A stretch of 64,000 bases of DNA from Sciurus carolinensis (lineage: Eukaryota; Chordata; Mammalia; Rodentia; Sciuridae). The stretch spans positions 107,447,160-107,511,159 of the forward strand of contig NC_062219.1 of assembly GCF_902686445.1 (NCBI RefSeq). Direction: 5' to 3'. The translations under genes and the position numbers were made by a program. Positions within the stretch are counted from its first letter, which is position 1, and each line of letters starts with the position of its first letter. Shown piece by piece: positions 23,512-34,066 of the stretch. Below the pieces are notes generated by a model, which saw nothing but the letters and a program-made list of their open reading frames with translations, was not told where the DNA came from and did no database searches.

Positions 23512-23551
<40 letters not shown>

Positions 23552-23650
23552 ACTTTTTAAAAAAATTTTTATTGACTAACAATTAGGTTGTTTTTTTATA
23601 TCTTGGCTATTGTGAGTAATAATACAGTGAACATAGAGATGCATAAAAAT
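22975..23650 (-). mobile_element. LINE-1 3' end with internal GT microsatellite
   Basis: Reversed 3' UTR and ORF2 C-terminal blocks (ACCATTCTACTTTCTAATTG, TCACACAGTATTTGTC, TTGGCTATTGTGAGTAATAATACAGTGAAC). A (GT)n tract of about 18 units at 23,514-23,549 interrupts it. Confidence 0.75.
23512..23549 (+). repeat. (TG)n microsatellite
   Basis: About 18 uninterrupted TG units inside an L1 fragment. Confidence 0.95.
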
Positions 23651-23774
23651 TTTCCAGATACTGTTTCATTTTGGAGGACTTATACATCTGCCTATTCAGA
23701 TATAGGAATTCCTTACCCAAAATAAGAACAATGTTTCTTCATAAGTCATGGTTTCTTTCTTGAAATTATTAAAT

Positions 23775-24100
23775 TCCTTCGTCTTTATTGAATTCTAATT
23801 TGATGAGTATAAATAGTTTATATTTATGATATACAATAGACTATTTTGATATGTGTGTACATCGTGAAATTATGACTACAATGTAGGTAATTGATGTATT
23901 GGTCACCACACATAGTTATTTGTGTGTTTATGTGTTGCTAACATTCAATATCTACTCTCAACAATTTTCAAGCATGCAGCAGGTTATTGTTAAGTGTGGT
24001 CACCATGCAATACAATTGATCTCCTGAACTTATTCATCCTAAATAAATGAACAATTTTACTCTTTAACCAACATCTCCCCATTCCCATCTGCCAATGCTT
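23775..24100 (-). mobile_element. Second LINE-1 3' UTR fragment
   Basis: A second set of L1 3' UTR blocks follows the first (TTGATATGTGTGTACATCGTGAAAT, AAGTGTGGTCACCATGCAATAC, ATCTCCTGAACTTATTCATCC), so two L1 3' ends lie head to tail. This one was 5'-truncated soon after the UTR. Confidence 0.7.
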
Positions 24101-24899
24101 TATTGACTTATATGAAAATGTGAGAGTAGGCTTTCATCTGAGAACAGATTGGGATGGATACAAATAAATATACATTCAAGAGGAATAAGAAATTCCAAAA
24201 AAGCTAAAATTATTTATCATAATTTCTAAGACATGTAACATGTACATATTGAGTTGCACTATATTACCTCATAACATTTTAATTGTGATCATAGAATGAT
24301 TTTAAGTTTTTTCAATTTATATACTGAATATGACATGTTTAAAATTAAGAAAATTTTGTTTTCTTGAGTAATATGAAGTTTTACACTATCAACATTGAAT
24401 AAAAGTCAGCATTTTTAAAACTTCCATCCTCAAACTTATTATCAGATCTTTACATTTTTGCCAAAATAGAGAGGATATGTATCTCGTTTTGACCATAGTG
24501 TGTCTTTCCTTGGTCACTTATAAATTTAACATCTCTTAATATCTTTGTTAGCAATTCATATTGTCTTATGTGAGATGCTATTGAAACCATTTCATTTTAG
24601 AAGAGTGGAGTTTATATTTCCTAATTATTTATAAGAGTTTTTATTTTTAATTTTTAATACAAATACTTTGATAGATATATATTATTTCAATGTTTTAGTT
24701 TGTGGTACACTTTTACACTCACTTTTGTTGAATAGAAAGTCTATTTTGTTTGAATAGAGTCAAATTTCTGAATTCATTTTAATAATACTTTTTACTTTAT
24801 GGAAGAACACAAATTTCTAGTTCAATTTTATCAGCACATTATTTATATTTTCTTCATAAAGTTTATGTATTCACCTTTTACAATTGAATATTTCTTTCT
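24101..24899. other. Unassigned AT-rich stretch, possibly old L1
   Basis: Composition and scattered similarity suggest ancient minus-strand L1 continuing into the next feature, but I cannot align it confidently. Confidence 0.35.
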
Positions 24900-25420
24900 T
24901 CATACAAAAGTTATTCTTCTTTTCCAGTACAGATGGTAATGTCCTAGAAAAATTTATTGAAGAAGCAGTCATTTCCCTGATAAACTTCAGCAGCAGCTCA
25001 GTTGTGAATTAAACTTTAATAGATGCATGCATCTGTTTCTAAGTTATATATTATATTAAATTACTACAGTTGTTTATCTTTGTGCCAAAACATTCTATCT
25101 TAATCACTATAAATCTTCATATTTGATGGAGAATACCAACCACAATGTTATCCTCATTCTGAAATAAATTAGCTATACCTCCTGCTCTGATATTAAGATT
25201 TCAAACTGCTTTATTTTAATATGCATTTGCTTGAAATGTACTTTTAACTTTTAAAAGTATTTTTAACTTCTATGAATTGTATTGCTTAGATAAGTCCTTT
25301 CTAATAGAAACAATTGGATTTGTTTTTTGGTACAATTTTTAATTCAAGAAAAAAGCATTTATGTTAGATGACATAAGAGGTGGGCTTTACGCCACATTTT
25401 TATTTGAATTGTGTCCTTTA
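24900..25420 (-). mobile_element. Ancient LINE-1, ORF2 endonuclease region
   Basis: Reversed, it resembles the L1 endonuclease-coding region: the ATTAGCTATACCTCCTGCTCTG block, the TTTCCAT/TGCTTGAAATGTACTTTTAAC block, and the AATCCAATTG-type block near 25,310. All frames are closed. Borders approximate. Confidence 0.5.
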
Positions 25421-25549
25421 TTATCTTTTCCATTGTATGTACATATGCATGTATGCTTTCTCTGGTATTTCAGAGAATAAATGTAAGTATTTATACTAGG
25501 GGTTAATTTTAAAATAACCTTATATTATATTTGTAAGAATGTACACAAG

Positions 25550-25606
25550 CGTGCGCACATGCACACACACCCACACACACACCCACACACACACACACAC
25601 ACACAC
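25550..25606. repeat. (CA)n-rich microsatellite
   Basis: Interrupted CA repeats with CCCACA variants, preceded by GCGTGCGCACATGCAC, an alternating purine-pyrimidine stretch able to adopt Z-form DNA. Confidence 0.9.
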
Positions 25607-25611
25607 CATAT

Positions 25612-25964
25612 GTCTGTATTGATGATGGGCTATACTTCTTACACAAAATAATAAATTGAACAAAAATATAATATATAATGCATATAGATATGGTGTGTTC
25701 TTAGTCTATAGAGGTTCTGAAGATTAATTTCTATAAACAAAAAAATTAGCACATTTCATCTTTCTTTCTCTTCCCTCCTCTACCTTCCAAACTTAGTACT
25801 AGTCCCTAAAATTACATGTTAGAGTGTCCTTTTATAATCAAACCAATGAACATATATTTATTACTTGATTTTTTTGCAGTGAATGGCACTATTTTATTGT
25901 CAGATTTCCAGACAAGGCAATAGGCAATATTATTCTACTTTTTCTTTCCTTTTTGTTTCATCAC
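25612..25964. other. Unassigned AT-rich stretch
   Basis: No gene or repeat recognised. Confidence 0.4.
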
Positions 25965-27940
25965 TTTAAAAAAATGTAAACTTAATTTTTAAAGCAATTT
26001 TAGGTTCACAGAAAAACCAAGGAATGAGTAAACATACTACCTCACTGCCACAGTTTCCCTTAGGATCAACATCTCACATTAGTAAGATACATATGTTATG
26101 ATCAACCAATGTTGACACATTATTAACTAATGTTCATTGGTCACATTATATTTTACTCTTTGTTTTGTTCAGTCCCATGGTCTTGACAAATGTGTAGTGT
26201 TGATTACATATGTACCACTGGAGTATCAGACAAAAGAGTTTAATTGACCTAAACTCCAATGTTCTGTCTACACAATTCCTCTGTTCATCACCCTGAGCCC
26301 CAGGCAACCAATGTTATATAGTTTTGTCTTTTGTAGAGATTTGTAGACCATTGGAATCATATATTATGTAGCCTTTTTGGACTGACTTCTTTCACTTACT
26401 GATATGAATAATTGCTTTCTGTCTTTTTGTAACTTGATAACATTCCTTTTTGACAAATAATATTCCATTGTAAGAATAAACTACAGGCCATTTAATCATT
26501 CACTAATTGAAGGACATTTTGGTGGCTTCCAAATTTTGGTAATGAATAAAGTTGCCATAAACAATTGTTTGCAGGTATTAGTGTAGACATAAGGTTTTAA
26601 TATATTTGGATAGATATCAAAATGTGTGATTGCTTTATTGGGTGGCTAATGTTTAGTTTTGTAAGAAATTGCCAAATTTTCTTCCAATATAGCTGTACCA
26701 TTTTGCATGCCTATCAGCAATTAATGAGAATTCTGCTACACCACGTTCACACAAGTATTTGGTGTTGTCAGTGTTTATTATTTAGGCCATTATATTTGGT
26801 ACATATTGGTAGTTGTTTCTATTTGCAATTATGTAATGATAAATTGAGCATCTTTTCATGTATTATTATGCCATCTGTATCTCCATTTTTAGTGATTGTT
26901 CAGATATTTTCCCATTTACTAATTGGTTTATTTTCTTGTTGAGTTTGAAGATGTTTGTTTTTACATATTTTAGATATACATCCTTATCAGGTATATACCT
27001 GCAAATATCTTCTTGTCTTTTGCATTTTCATTTTCCTAATATGTATTTCACAGAGCAGAAATTTTTAATTGTAATGAATTTCCACTTACAGATTTCTTTC
27101 TATCATAGATTATGCTTTTGGCGTTGTGTTTAAAAAGAAATAGCCAAATCAAGTTCACTTGTGGGAATTTTATATTCTGTATTTTACATGTATGTCTATG
27201 ATCCATTCTGAGTCAATTTTTGTGAAAGACACACATTCACCTTTACAATTTTCCCTTGATGTGAATCCCCAGTTCTTCTAGGATCATGTGGTGCTAGGAC
27301 TATCCTTTTTTTCACACAGTTATTGCCTTTTTCCTTTTTCAAGATCAATCAACTGTGTAGGTATGAATCTGGGCTGTCGATGTTGCTGCATTGACCTACA
27401 TGGCACTTCTTTCATCAATATCACACTGTCTTAATTACTTAGCTTTTTAGGAAGTCTTCAAGTTGTATAATGTCAGTGCTTCTGTTTTGTTTTTAATGTT
27501 GTGTTGTGTAAAGGGGTCCTTTAATTTTCTATGCAAACTTTAGGATTACTTTGTTTATATTCATTAACTAACTTTCTGGGACTCTGGGAATTGCACTTTG
27601 TAGGTCAACTTGAGAAGAACCCACACAAACCAATATTGACTATTCTTATATGTTTATGTGTACTATTTATTTAGCTGTTTTAAAATATTTTTAGCAGAAT
27701 GTTGTGGTTTTCCTCAGATAGGACTCAAGAATATTTGTTAGATTTATACCCAAGTATTTCATTTTTTGTTGTCAATGTGAATATTATTCTGTTTTTAAAT
27801 ATCAAATTCTAATTGTTCATTGCTGGTACATAGAAAATGGTTGACTTTGTATATTAACCTTGTATTGTGAAGTCTAAATTGATGATTTGTTCCAAGCAGT
27901 AGCATTGTCTTCCAAACAGATAAGATTATTTTCAGTTATT
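25965..27940 (-). mobile_element. Ancient LINE-1 (L1M type), 3' UTR to mid ORF2
   Basis: A long reversed L1: the AATTTTAGGTTCACAGAAAAA start typical of old L1M 3' ends, then TTCACTTACTGATATGAATAATTG, ATTGAAGGACATTTTGGTGGCTT, GCCAAATTTTCTTCCAA, TTTTCATGT...GCCATCTGTAT, and the TGAGTCAATTTTTGTGAAAG segment, ending near 27,940. Short frames (91-106 codons) on the plus strand are antisense shadows of ORF2. Confidence 0.8.
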
Positions 27941-29319
27941 ATGAATTACTCATTTATCCCACAGTGTGCATATAAAACATTATATATTATCCCATCCAAG
28001 AGTGTAAGAAGCATTCATGATATGATCACTTAACGAGTTAATCACTATAATACCAAGATTGGGAATGTCAAATAACTTAGTATTAAATAATTCTCCACAA
28101 TTCCACCCATTTGCCTTCTCTGTTTTCCTATGATTTTGTTTTTCCTTGGAAAAGTAGTCTGACTGCAATAAATTAGCAAAACAAAAAAGATTTGTAAGAG
28201 TCAACTAATTTTGTATATATAAATGATGACTAATTTCATAGCACTATGCCTGAATTAAGTAGGATATAATTTGACTTGAATGATGGGAGTTTATTTCTCC
28301 TTTTGGGAAACTAATCCAAAAACTGTTATTATTTATGAAGTGACCCAAAATAACTGAGTTCAGTTTGTCCTAAGGTATTCTTTGACAGTAAATCTATATC
28401 CTTTTATTAACGATATTGTAAACACCATAACTTTTTCCTAGTTAATAGTTCCTAGTCTTAGCAAAGATTTAAAGCTCCACTAAAATTTTTTTCAATTCCA
28501 ACAGGTATTTTCCCCCAGTAATTTTTTTTCTTTAAGGATTTAGAGTCATGGCTCATTTTTACATTAGCTGTTATTTTTTTTTTTTTTTTGTCCTTGGATA
28601 TTCCTTTCACCTTTTTAAAATAGGATATATTTGTAATCATATTTACTTTGGGTAGACTGTGGTAGAGACTTTGCAGCTGAAAAAACGAACAAACTTAACT
28701 TTTCTCCTTGGGAGTGAGAGGTCTGTGGTTGGGCTAGTCCATGCCTGGATTGGTCCTCCCAGATCATTTGCTCCCTATGTGTAAGATCCACAAACAGCAT
28801 GATGGGATAAGTGGAGAAAATGTCAATTTGAACTACATTTACAGTTCCTGAACTATCATATTAAGGAAGAAAGATGATAAACATTTCAAGGAAGAGATTT
28901 TTTTTAACCTAAGAAAATTTGGCCATTTACATTCAATTTTCAATGCACGTATGTGCTTCCCTTTCTTCTGCTGTGCTTTGAATATCTACGATGTCAAGAA
29001 ATTGAAGATTATACAGAGTGAGATTAGAAGAAAGAGATGTTTTTGGCCTATGTATATTTGGGGTCAGGGGGTGAGTTGACCTAAACAATGTAAGCAATGC
29101 CATGCCCATATCCACTAGCATATCTGATGAACATTTGTTTCTCAAGATTCAGTTTCTATTAAATGCTTTATGTAGTATTTCCTATTCCTTCTAGAGTGAC
29201 ATTTCTAATTACTATTCTTTGTGTATGTGGGGTTCTGTGTGTGTTGAATGCATATGTACACTTCCATATTAAAGATTCCTTTGGTGGAGGAAACATATGG
29301 GATGATGAGGAGGAGGAGG
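27941..29319. other. Unassigned stretch
   Basis: Contains a 17-nt T run near 28,573-28,589 and short GGA repeats (about 29,308-29,323). No gene recognised; small minus-strand frames (60-74 codons) lack known motifs. Confidence 0.4.
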
Positions 29320-29510
29320 AGACGATTGTTATTGAAAATTGAACCCAGAGGTGTTCTATCACTAAGCAATACCCACAACTCTTCTTACTTTTTTATTTAT
29401 AAGACAGGGTCTCATTAAATTGCTGAGGCTGGTCTCAAACTTGCATTCCTCCTGCTTCAGCCTCCAGAGCAGCTGGGATTACAGATGTATGTCACCATGC
29501 TAAATGTAAT
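29320..29510 (-). mobile_element. B1-dID-type dimeric SINE
   Basis: Reversed order: a degraded ID-like part (TTGAACCCAGAGGTGTTCTATCAC), an A/T linker, then a B1-like part (AGACAGGGTCTCATTAAATTGCTGAGGCTGG, CCTCCAGAGCAGCTGGGATTACAG). It ends just upstream of another copy in the same orientation. Confidence 0.8.
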
Positions 29511-29522
29511 TTACTATTATTA

Positions 29523-29726
29523 TTTTTTTGGTACTAGGAATTAAACCCAGGGGTGATTTACCACTGAGCCATATCCCCAGCCCTTTTTTATATTTTATTT
29601 AGAAATAGGATCTTGCTGAATTGCTTAGGGCCTCGCTAAGTTGCTGAGGCCACCTTTGAACTCTCAATCCTCCTGTCTCAGCCTCCCAAGCTTCTGGGAT
29701 TACAGGTATGTTCCATCGCATCTGGT
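29523..29726 (-). mobile_element. B1-dID-type dimeric SINE
   Basis: Complete reversed dimer: ID-like part with CAGGGGTGATTTACCACTGAGCCATATCCCCAGCCC, T-rich linker, and B1-like part ending CTTCTGGGATTACAGG. The two neighbours sit head to tail about 12 bp apart, showing repeated insertion at one A/T-rich spot. Confidence 0.85.
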
Positions 29727-30099
29727 TCATTTTATTAATTTTTAAACACATTCTCCAAGTCTTGTATTAGACAAATTAACGTGTCACCTAATATGTTCAT
29801 TTGTGTATTCATAAATAATGAATCATGAAACAAATTGGGTCAATTTTCAGTAAGTACATGATTCATGGTAATTCCCAGTAACAACAAATATCACTATGTG
29901 ATAAAATTATGGTGTATATGGAAATGCACTAAGAACTTATAGTTTCCTAGGTTCAAAAGTGAACATACTATATTTCCTTGGTTGACCCAAAGGTACCTCA
30001 GATTCAGTTTGTCCTTTGCAATACTCAGGGTATGCTTCCATAAATGTGTTCTAATTTAAATACCTTCCTCCTCAGAACACAATCTCCTTGTATATACAG
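29727..30099. other. Unassigned AT-rich stretch
   Basis: No gene or repeat recognised. Confidence 0.4.
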
Positions 30100-30835
30100 T
30101 TGCACTAGTCAGATAACTAAGAATCATTCTTAATCCTTCCCTACTACTTATTCCATGTTCTATATCTAACCTATGAAGTTCTTCAAATTCTATTTTCTAA
30201 ATCCTGAAGTTACTTTATTTCCTATTGAATGCACACATTTTTCTCTCTTTACTACCACCAACAAAGACCTTGGTCTTTGCTCCTTATCTACAATTGCTTC
30301 CTTATGGATTCTTCACCCCTGCTCATTGGAATCTTAACCAAGCATCCATAGCATGATTTTCAAAATACACACATTTGTCCCTTGCCTACTTCTTCAACTT
30401 CACTTCTTCTACGTCCTGCTCCCCTTGCTCTACCTATTTCAAAGGGGTTGAACGCCTTTCTGTTCCTTGTCTTTTCCTTAAGTCATTGTTCCTCAGGGCC
30501 AGGGCAACCACTGTTTCCTCTTCTTAGAATACAATCATGCCTCTCATCTACTTAGTTTCTATTATCTATTCTCACCTGAGCTGTTATCATATTTTCAGGG
30601 AAGAGTTCCCTGATTTTCCTGGGTATATAATTACTCACTAAGATGGTTTTAGTGCACTATATATCTGTTCTTTTGAGAACTTATAATTACGACTTCCTAT
30701 TTTTTGTGTAAAATTAATTACCATCCTTCTATTAGGAATTACTTCCAAAGACATAAAGATTGTTTATATGTATTTGATATTGTGTCCTAAAGGCTGATAC
30801 AGTGATGCTCAAAGATATTTACTAAATAAGTAAAG
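30100..30835 (+). mobile_element. LINE-2 (L2) fragment
   Basis: The pyrimidine-rich sequence follows L2 ORF2-end/3' UTR text: TTCTTAATCCTTCCCTACTAC, CAAATTCTATTTTCTAAATCC, a CCAACAAAGACCTTGGTC-like block, CCTTGCCTACTTCTTCAACTTC, CCTCAGGGCCAGGGCAACCACTG, and a degraded end. A very old, inactive element. Confidence 0.6.
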
Positions 30836-30837
30836 AA

Positions 30838-30960
30838 TTTGGTACCCAGGATTGAACCCAGGAATGCCTAACCACTGAGCACATCTCCAGCTCTTTTTAT
30901 TTATTTGAGAAAGGGTCTTGCTAAGTTGCTTAGGGCCTTGCTCAGGGAGAAATCATGATT
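30838..30960 (-). mobile_element. B1-dID-type SINE, truncated
   Basis: Reversed ID-like part (CCCAGGATTGAACCCAGGAATG, CACTGAGCACATCTCCAGCTC), linker, and the first 50 bp of the B1-like part (AGAAAGGGTCTTGCTAAGTTGC), then breaks off. Confidence 0.8.
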
Positions 30961-31847
30961 TTTATGACTCCTTTTAAAAAAAAAACATGATTCCTAGCTA
31001 ACTGTACTAATATGAAACTTTTAGGAATGAAGCATACTGACACCTGTACTTACTTTGAAATGGGTCAAAAAATAAGGTGAACCGATTAGAGGAATGCATT
31101 TGTGATGAAGCAAGAACAGTAAAATCTGGAAGGAGGTACACAGCATAACATTCTGCAATTTTTTCTATATATTTATAATTTTCAGTATAGTTTATTTCCA
31201 TGCTTTGAAAAATTTAAAAATAAAATCATATAAAACCAAAAAATAAAAGAATTTGGGGAAAAACATGAAAAACCAAACTAAGGCAGTCACTAGTCCTTGA
31301 AGTAAGTGTGTGTGTGTTTGTATGTGTGAGAATGCATGTGAGAATAGAATGTTTTAGAACTGTAACTGTCTTGAGGAAAATAAACTGGAAAGATGAGATT
31401 TGTCTCTTGATTATAGGTTAACATATTATCTGAGAGAGAGAGAGAGAGGTGTCACAGGATCCTAAGGAAAAACTGTAAAAAACAGGAAAATTGGAATGGA
31501 TGTAAGAGGAACTTATTTACTAATTGAATGTAGAGACAAAACAAAGGACTAATAATATCTCCAAATAGACTTACTGCAGTTTATTAACAGAGCAATGATA
31601 AATGTCTGCTGTGTAACTATACAGGCTATTCTTCTTACTAATATCTTCTATGTTTTATTTGCCTTTCTCTCCCTTTGTTTTGTTGAAAATGGACTAAGAA
31701 TCACATAAGGGAAATAGCTGGTCTTTTGCTAAATTCTATAACAAGCAAAGCAAAGTTAACCTATACCTAATTTTGGGAACAGTAAAAAATTGCTTAAATA
31801 TGTGATTGAATGATGATTTAAAAATACAAGTCTTAATTCCACTGTTA
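30961..31847. other. Unassigned stretch
   Basis: Contains a short GA run (31,434-31,448) and A-rich patches; no gene recognised. Confidence 0.4.
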
Positions 31848-32073
31848 AGATTAGAGTAAATGACTGGGTGTATAGTAGAGTACAGGTGGGTGGCACCCAC
31901 CTATAATTCCAGCAGCTCAGGAGGCTGAGGCAAGAGGATCATGAGTTCAAAGTCAGTCTCAGCAACTTTTCTAGTCACTGAGGAATTCAGTGAGATCCTG
32001 TCTCTAAATAAAATACAGAAAGATCTGTAGGTGTGGCTCAGTGGTAGAGCCCCCTGGGTTTAATCCCTAAAAC

Positions 32074-32120
<47 letters not shown>

Positions 32121-32132
32121 TTTGAGTAAATG
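31848..32132 (+). mobile_element. Young B1-dID dimeric SINE with TSD and 44-nt poly(A)
   Basis: Full dimer: B1-like left half (GGTGGCACCCACCTATAATTCCAGC, GGAGGCTGAGGCAAGAGGATC), linker CTGTCTCTAAATAAAATACAG, and ID-like right half (GTGTGGCTCAGTGGTAGAGC box A; GGTTTAATCC box B). It ends in 44 uninterrupted A (32,075-32,118). Flanks AGATTAGAGTAAATG (31,848-31,862) and AGATTTGAGTAAATG (32,118-32,132) are a 15-bp TSD with one change. RNA polymerase III boxes are recognisable. The long pure tail suggests fairly recent insertion. Confidence 0.9.
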
Positions 32133-33635
32133 CCCATTGAATTGAAGATCTTCCCTAAGGTAATTTAATTAGTAAACAAAAAAAAAAATATTACCTGCCT
32201 TTTTTTTAAAAAAATATTATTTCTCTAAATAATTGTATAATTCTTTGAAGTTTGGAAATTACCATTAGATAGGTTAGAACATTTCTTCTGAATTGAAAGT
32301 ATAATTCCTACTCTACTGTCTGGGTCCACCACGTTCTATCCAAAGATTCCTGACATGTGTATAGTCTTTGACTACATATAGGGAGTTTTAAGACAAGAAG
32401 GAACACTTGACCAAGAAGCTGAGTAGTAGTTATTAAATGTTAATGGTAGGAATGAAATAGTTAATTATTTGATTTTTCTAATTTAGGGCATTAAATACTT
32501 TAAATAGAATATATAGGCAACATGAAGGGAAAGTAGAGGGGAAAAGATATGCTTCTCAAATATAAAAGAGGACTGTTAATGGCAATTGGATATAGATGTC
32601 AAAGAAACAAATGGAGGTAGCAAAGAAAGAAATTGTAAAAATAAGAGAGAGGCAAAGAGAGAGAGTGAGATGAAGGAGAAGAATTAAGAAATTGAGAAAG
32701 AACAGAGGAATGACTTCACATTGAACTACTGTAATGTCTGGGGTGCAGCGCAGTGAATCAAACTGCTCTAAACTCAGGTATGACCAGGAGTCAGTGCTAA
32801 ATACAGTGAACACTCAATAACATATCAATTTATGACACAATGAGAAATAACAATACTAATTATATTATAAAGTGATATTTAATTATTAGAGAAGCAATGC
32901 TATTTATTTAGAAGATAAATAAGACAGCATATGTGAAAATATACAAATAAGACAGTGAATGTGAAAAAATATGCCTTTTATGACCATTTTACCTGTCTTC
33001 TCTTTCTCGGTGAAGCAGAATGTGAGTTTTCGGAGCTCCACGTGCTCTATGTCTTTTAGGAGCACAGTTCAAGGCCTGTGTTCACCTGAGCCTAGAAGGG
33101 GACAGCATAACCACTTTCTTCTATTCATTGTGGAGCTATCTGGTTGGTGGATATTTCAGGTTTTCCACTTCCAAAACCCTTCTTGATTAGGAGTATCTAA
33201 AAAAGTACAATGTAAACTGAGACAGGTACACCAGAAGACAGAGGAATATAGAGACCTTAGCATGTGGAACTTTTGAAAATTCAAATTCTAATAATAAAAT
33301 CCAGCAACTTTTAAAATGACCAAATCTTCTATTTTACCCAATCATATTAATGATTTGTAGATATCAGTGTCTTGAGAATTTTACCCCAATAAAATATTTT
33401 AATAATTACCCTAGACTCTCAGTGACCAAAGCAGTACCTCTTAAAAGAAAAGCCTAAGGTGGAATAAATACTTCAAAATTCTTTTCCAGGGAAGTACATG
33501 TGAGGTCTACTGGGACACAGACTTTAGAATCACTTCCAACATGCAGAAACAGATTCTTATGCTCAAGGACAATTTAGAAATAAGTAATACCTGGTGGTGA
33601 TGCCTATGAATGTGCATTTAAAATTAAAACAAAAG
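32133..33635. other. Unassigned stretch
   Basis: No gene recognised. Around 33,000-33,185 the sequence is locally richer in G+C and CpG (TTTCTCGG, TTTTCGGAGCTCCACGTGC, containing a CACGTG E-box), with a 71-codon plus-strand frame. It may be an unrecognised retrocopy or LTR piece. Confidence 0.35.
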
Positions 33636-34066
33636 TGATCGTATGCATGATGTCCCCCAAAAGGTCATGTGTGAGACAATGCAAGAATGTTCAGAAGGAA
33701 AATGATGGGCTTATGAGGGTCTTAACCCAATCAGTGAACTAATCCCCTGATAGGGATTAACTGAGTGGTAAGTGGAAGCAGGTGGGGGTGTGACTGAAGG
33801 AGGTGGTCATTGGGGTGTGGCTATGGAGTATATATTTATATCTGGCCAGTGGAGTCTCTTTCTCCTTCTTAATCATCATGTAAGCTGTTTTCCTCTACCC
33901 CACTCTTCTACCTTGGTGTCCTGCCTCACCTTGAGCCCAGTGGAATGAAGCTGGCTATCCATGGATTGAGACCTCTGAAACCATGAATGCTCTAATAAAC
34001 TTTTCCTCCCTAAAATTGTTCTGGTCAGATCTTTTGGTCACAGCAGCAAAAAAGCTAACTAAAACA
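33636..34066 (+). repeat. MaLR-1 5' LTR
   Basis: Blocks match the 3' copy throughout: CCCCCAAAAGGTCATGTGTGAGAC, AATCCCCTGATAGGGATTA, the GGGGTGTG blocks, TATATATTTATATCTGGCCAGTG, and CTCTGAAACCATGAA. The AATAAAC near 33,992 is the likely poly(A) signal. The end reads GCTAACTAAAACA. Confidence 0.85.

Noticed and set aside
26622..26942. 106-codon plus-strand frame
   Set aside because: Antisense to an ancient L1 ORF2; stops interrupt any wider frame.
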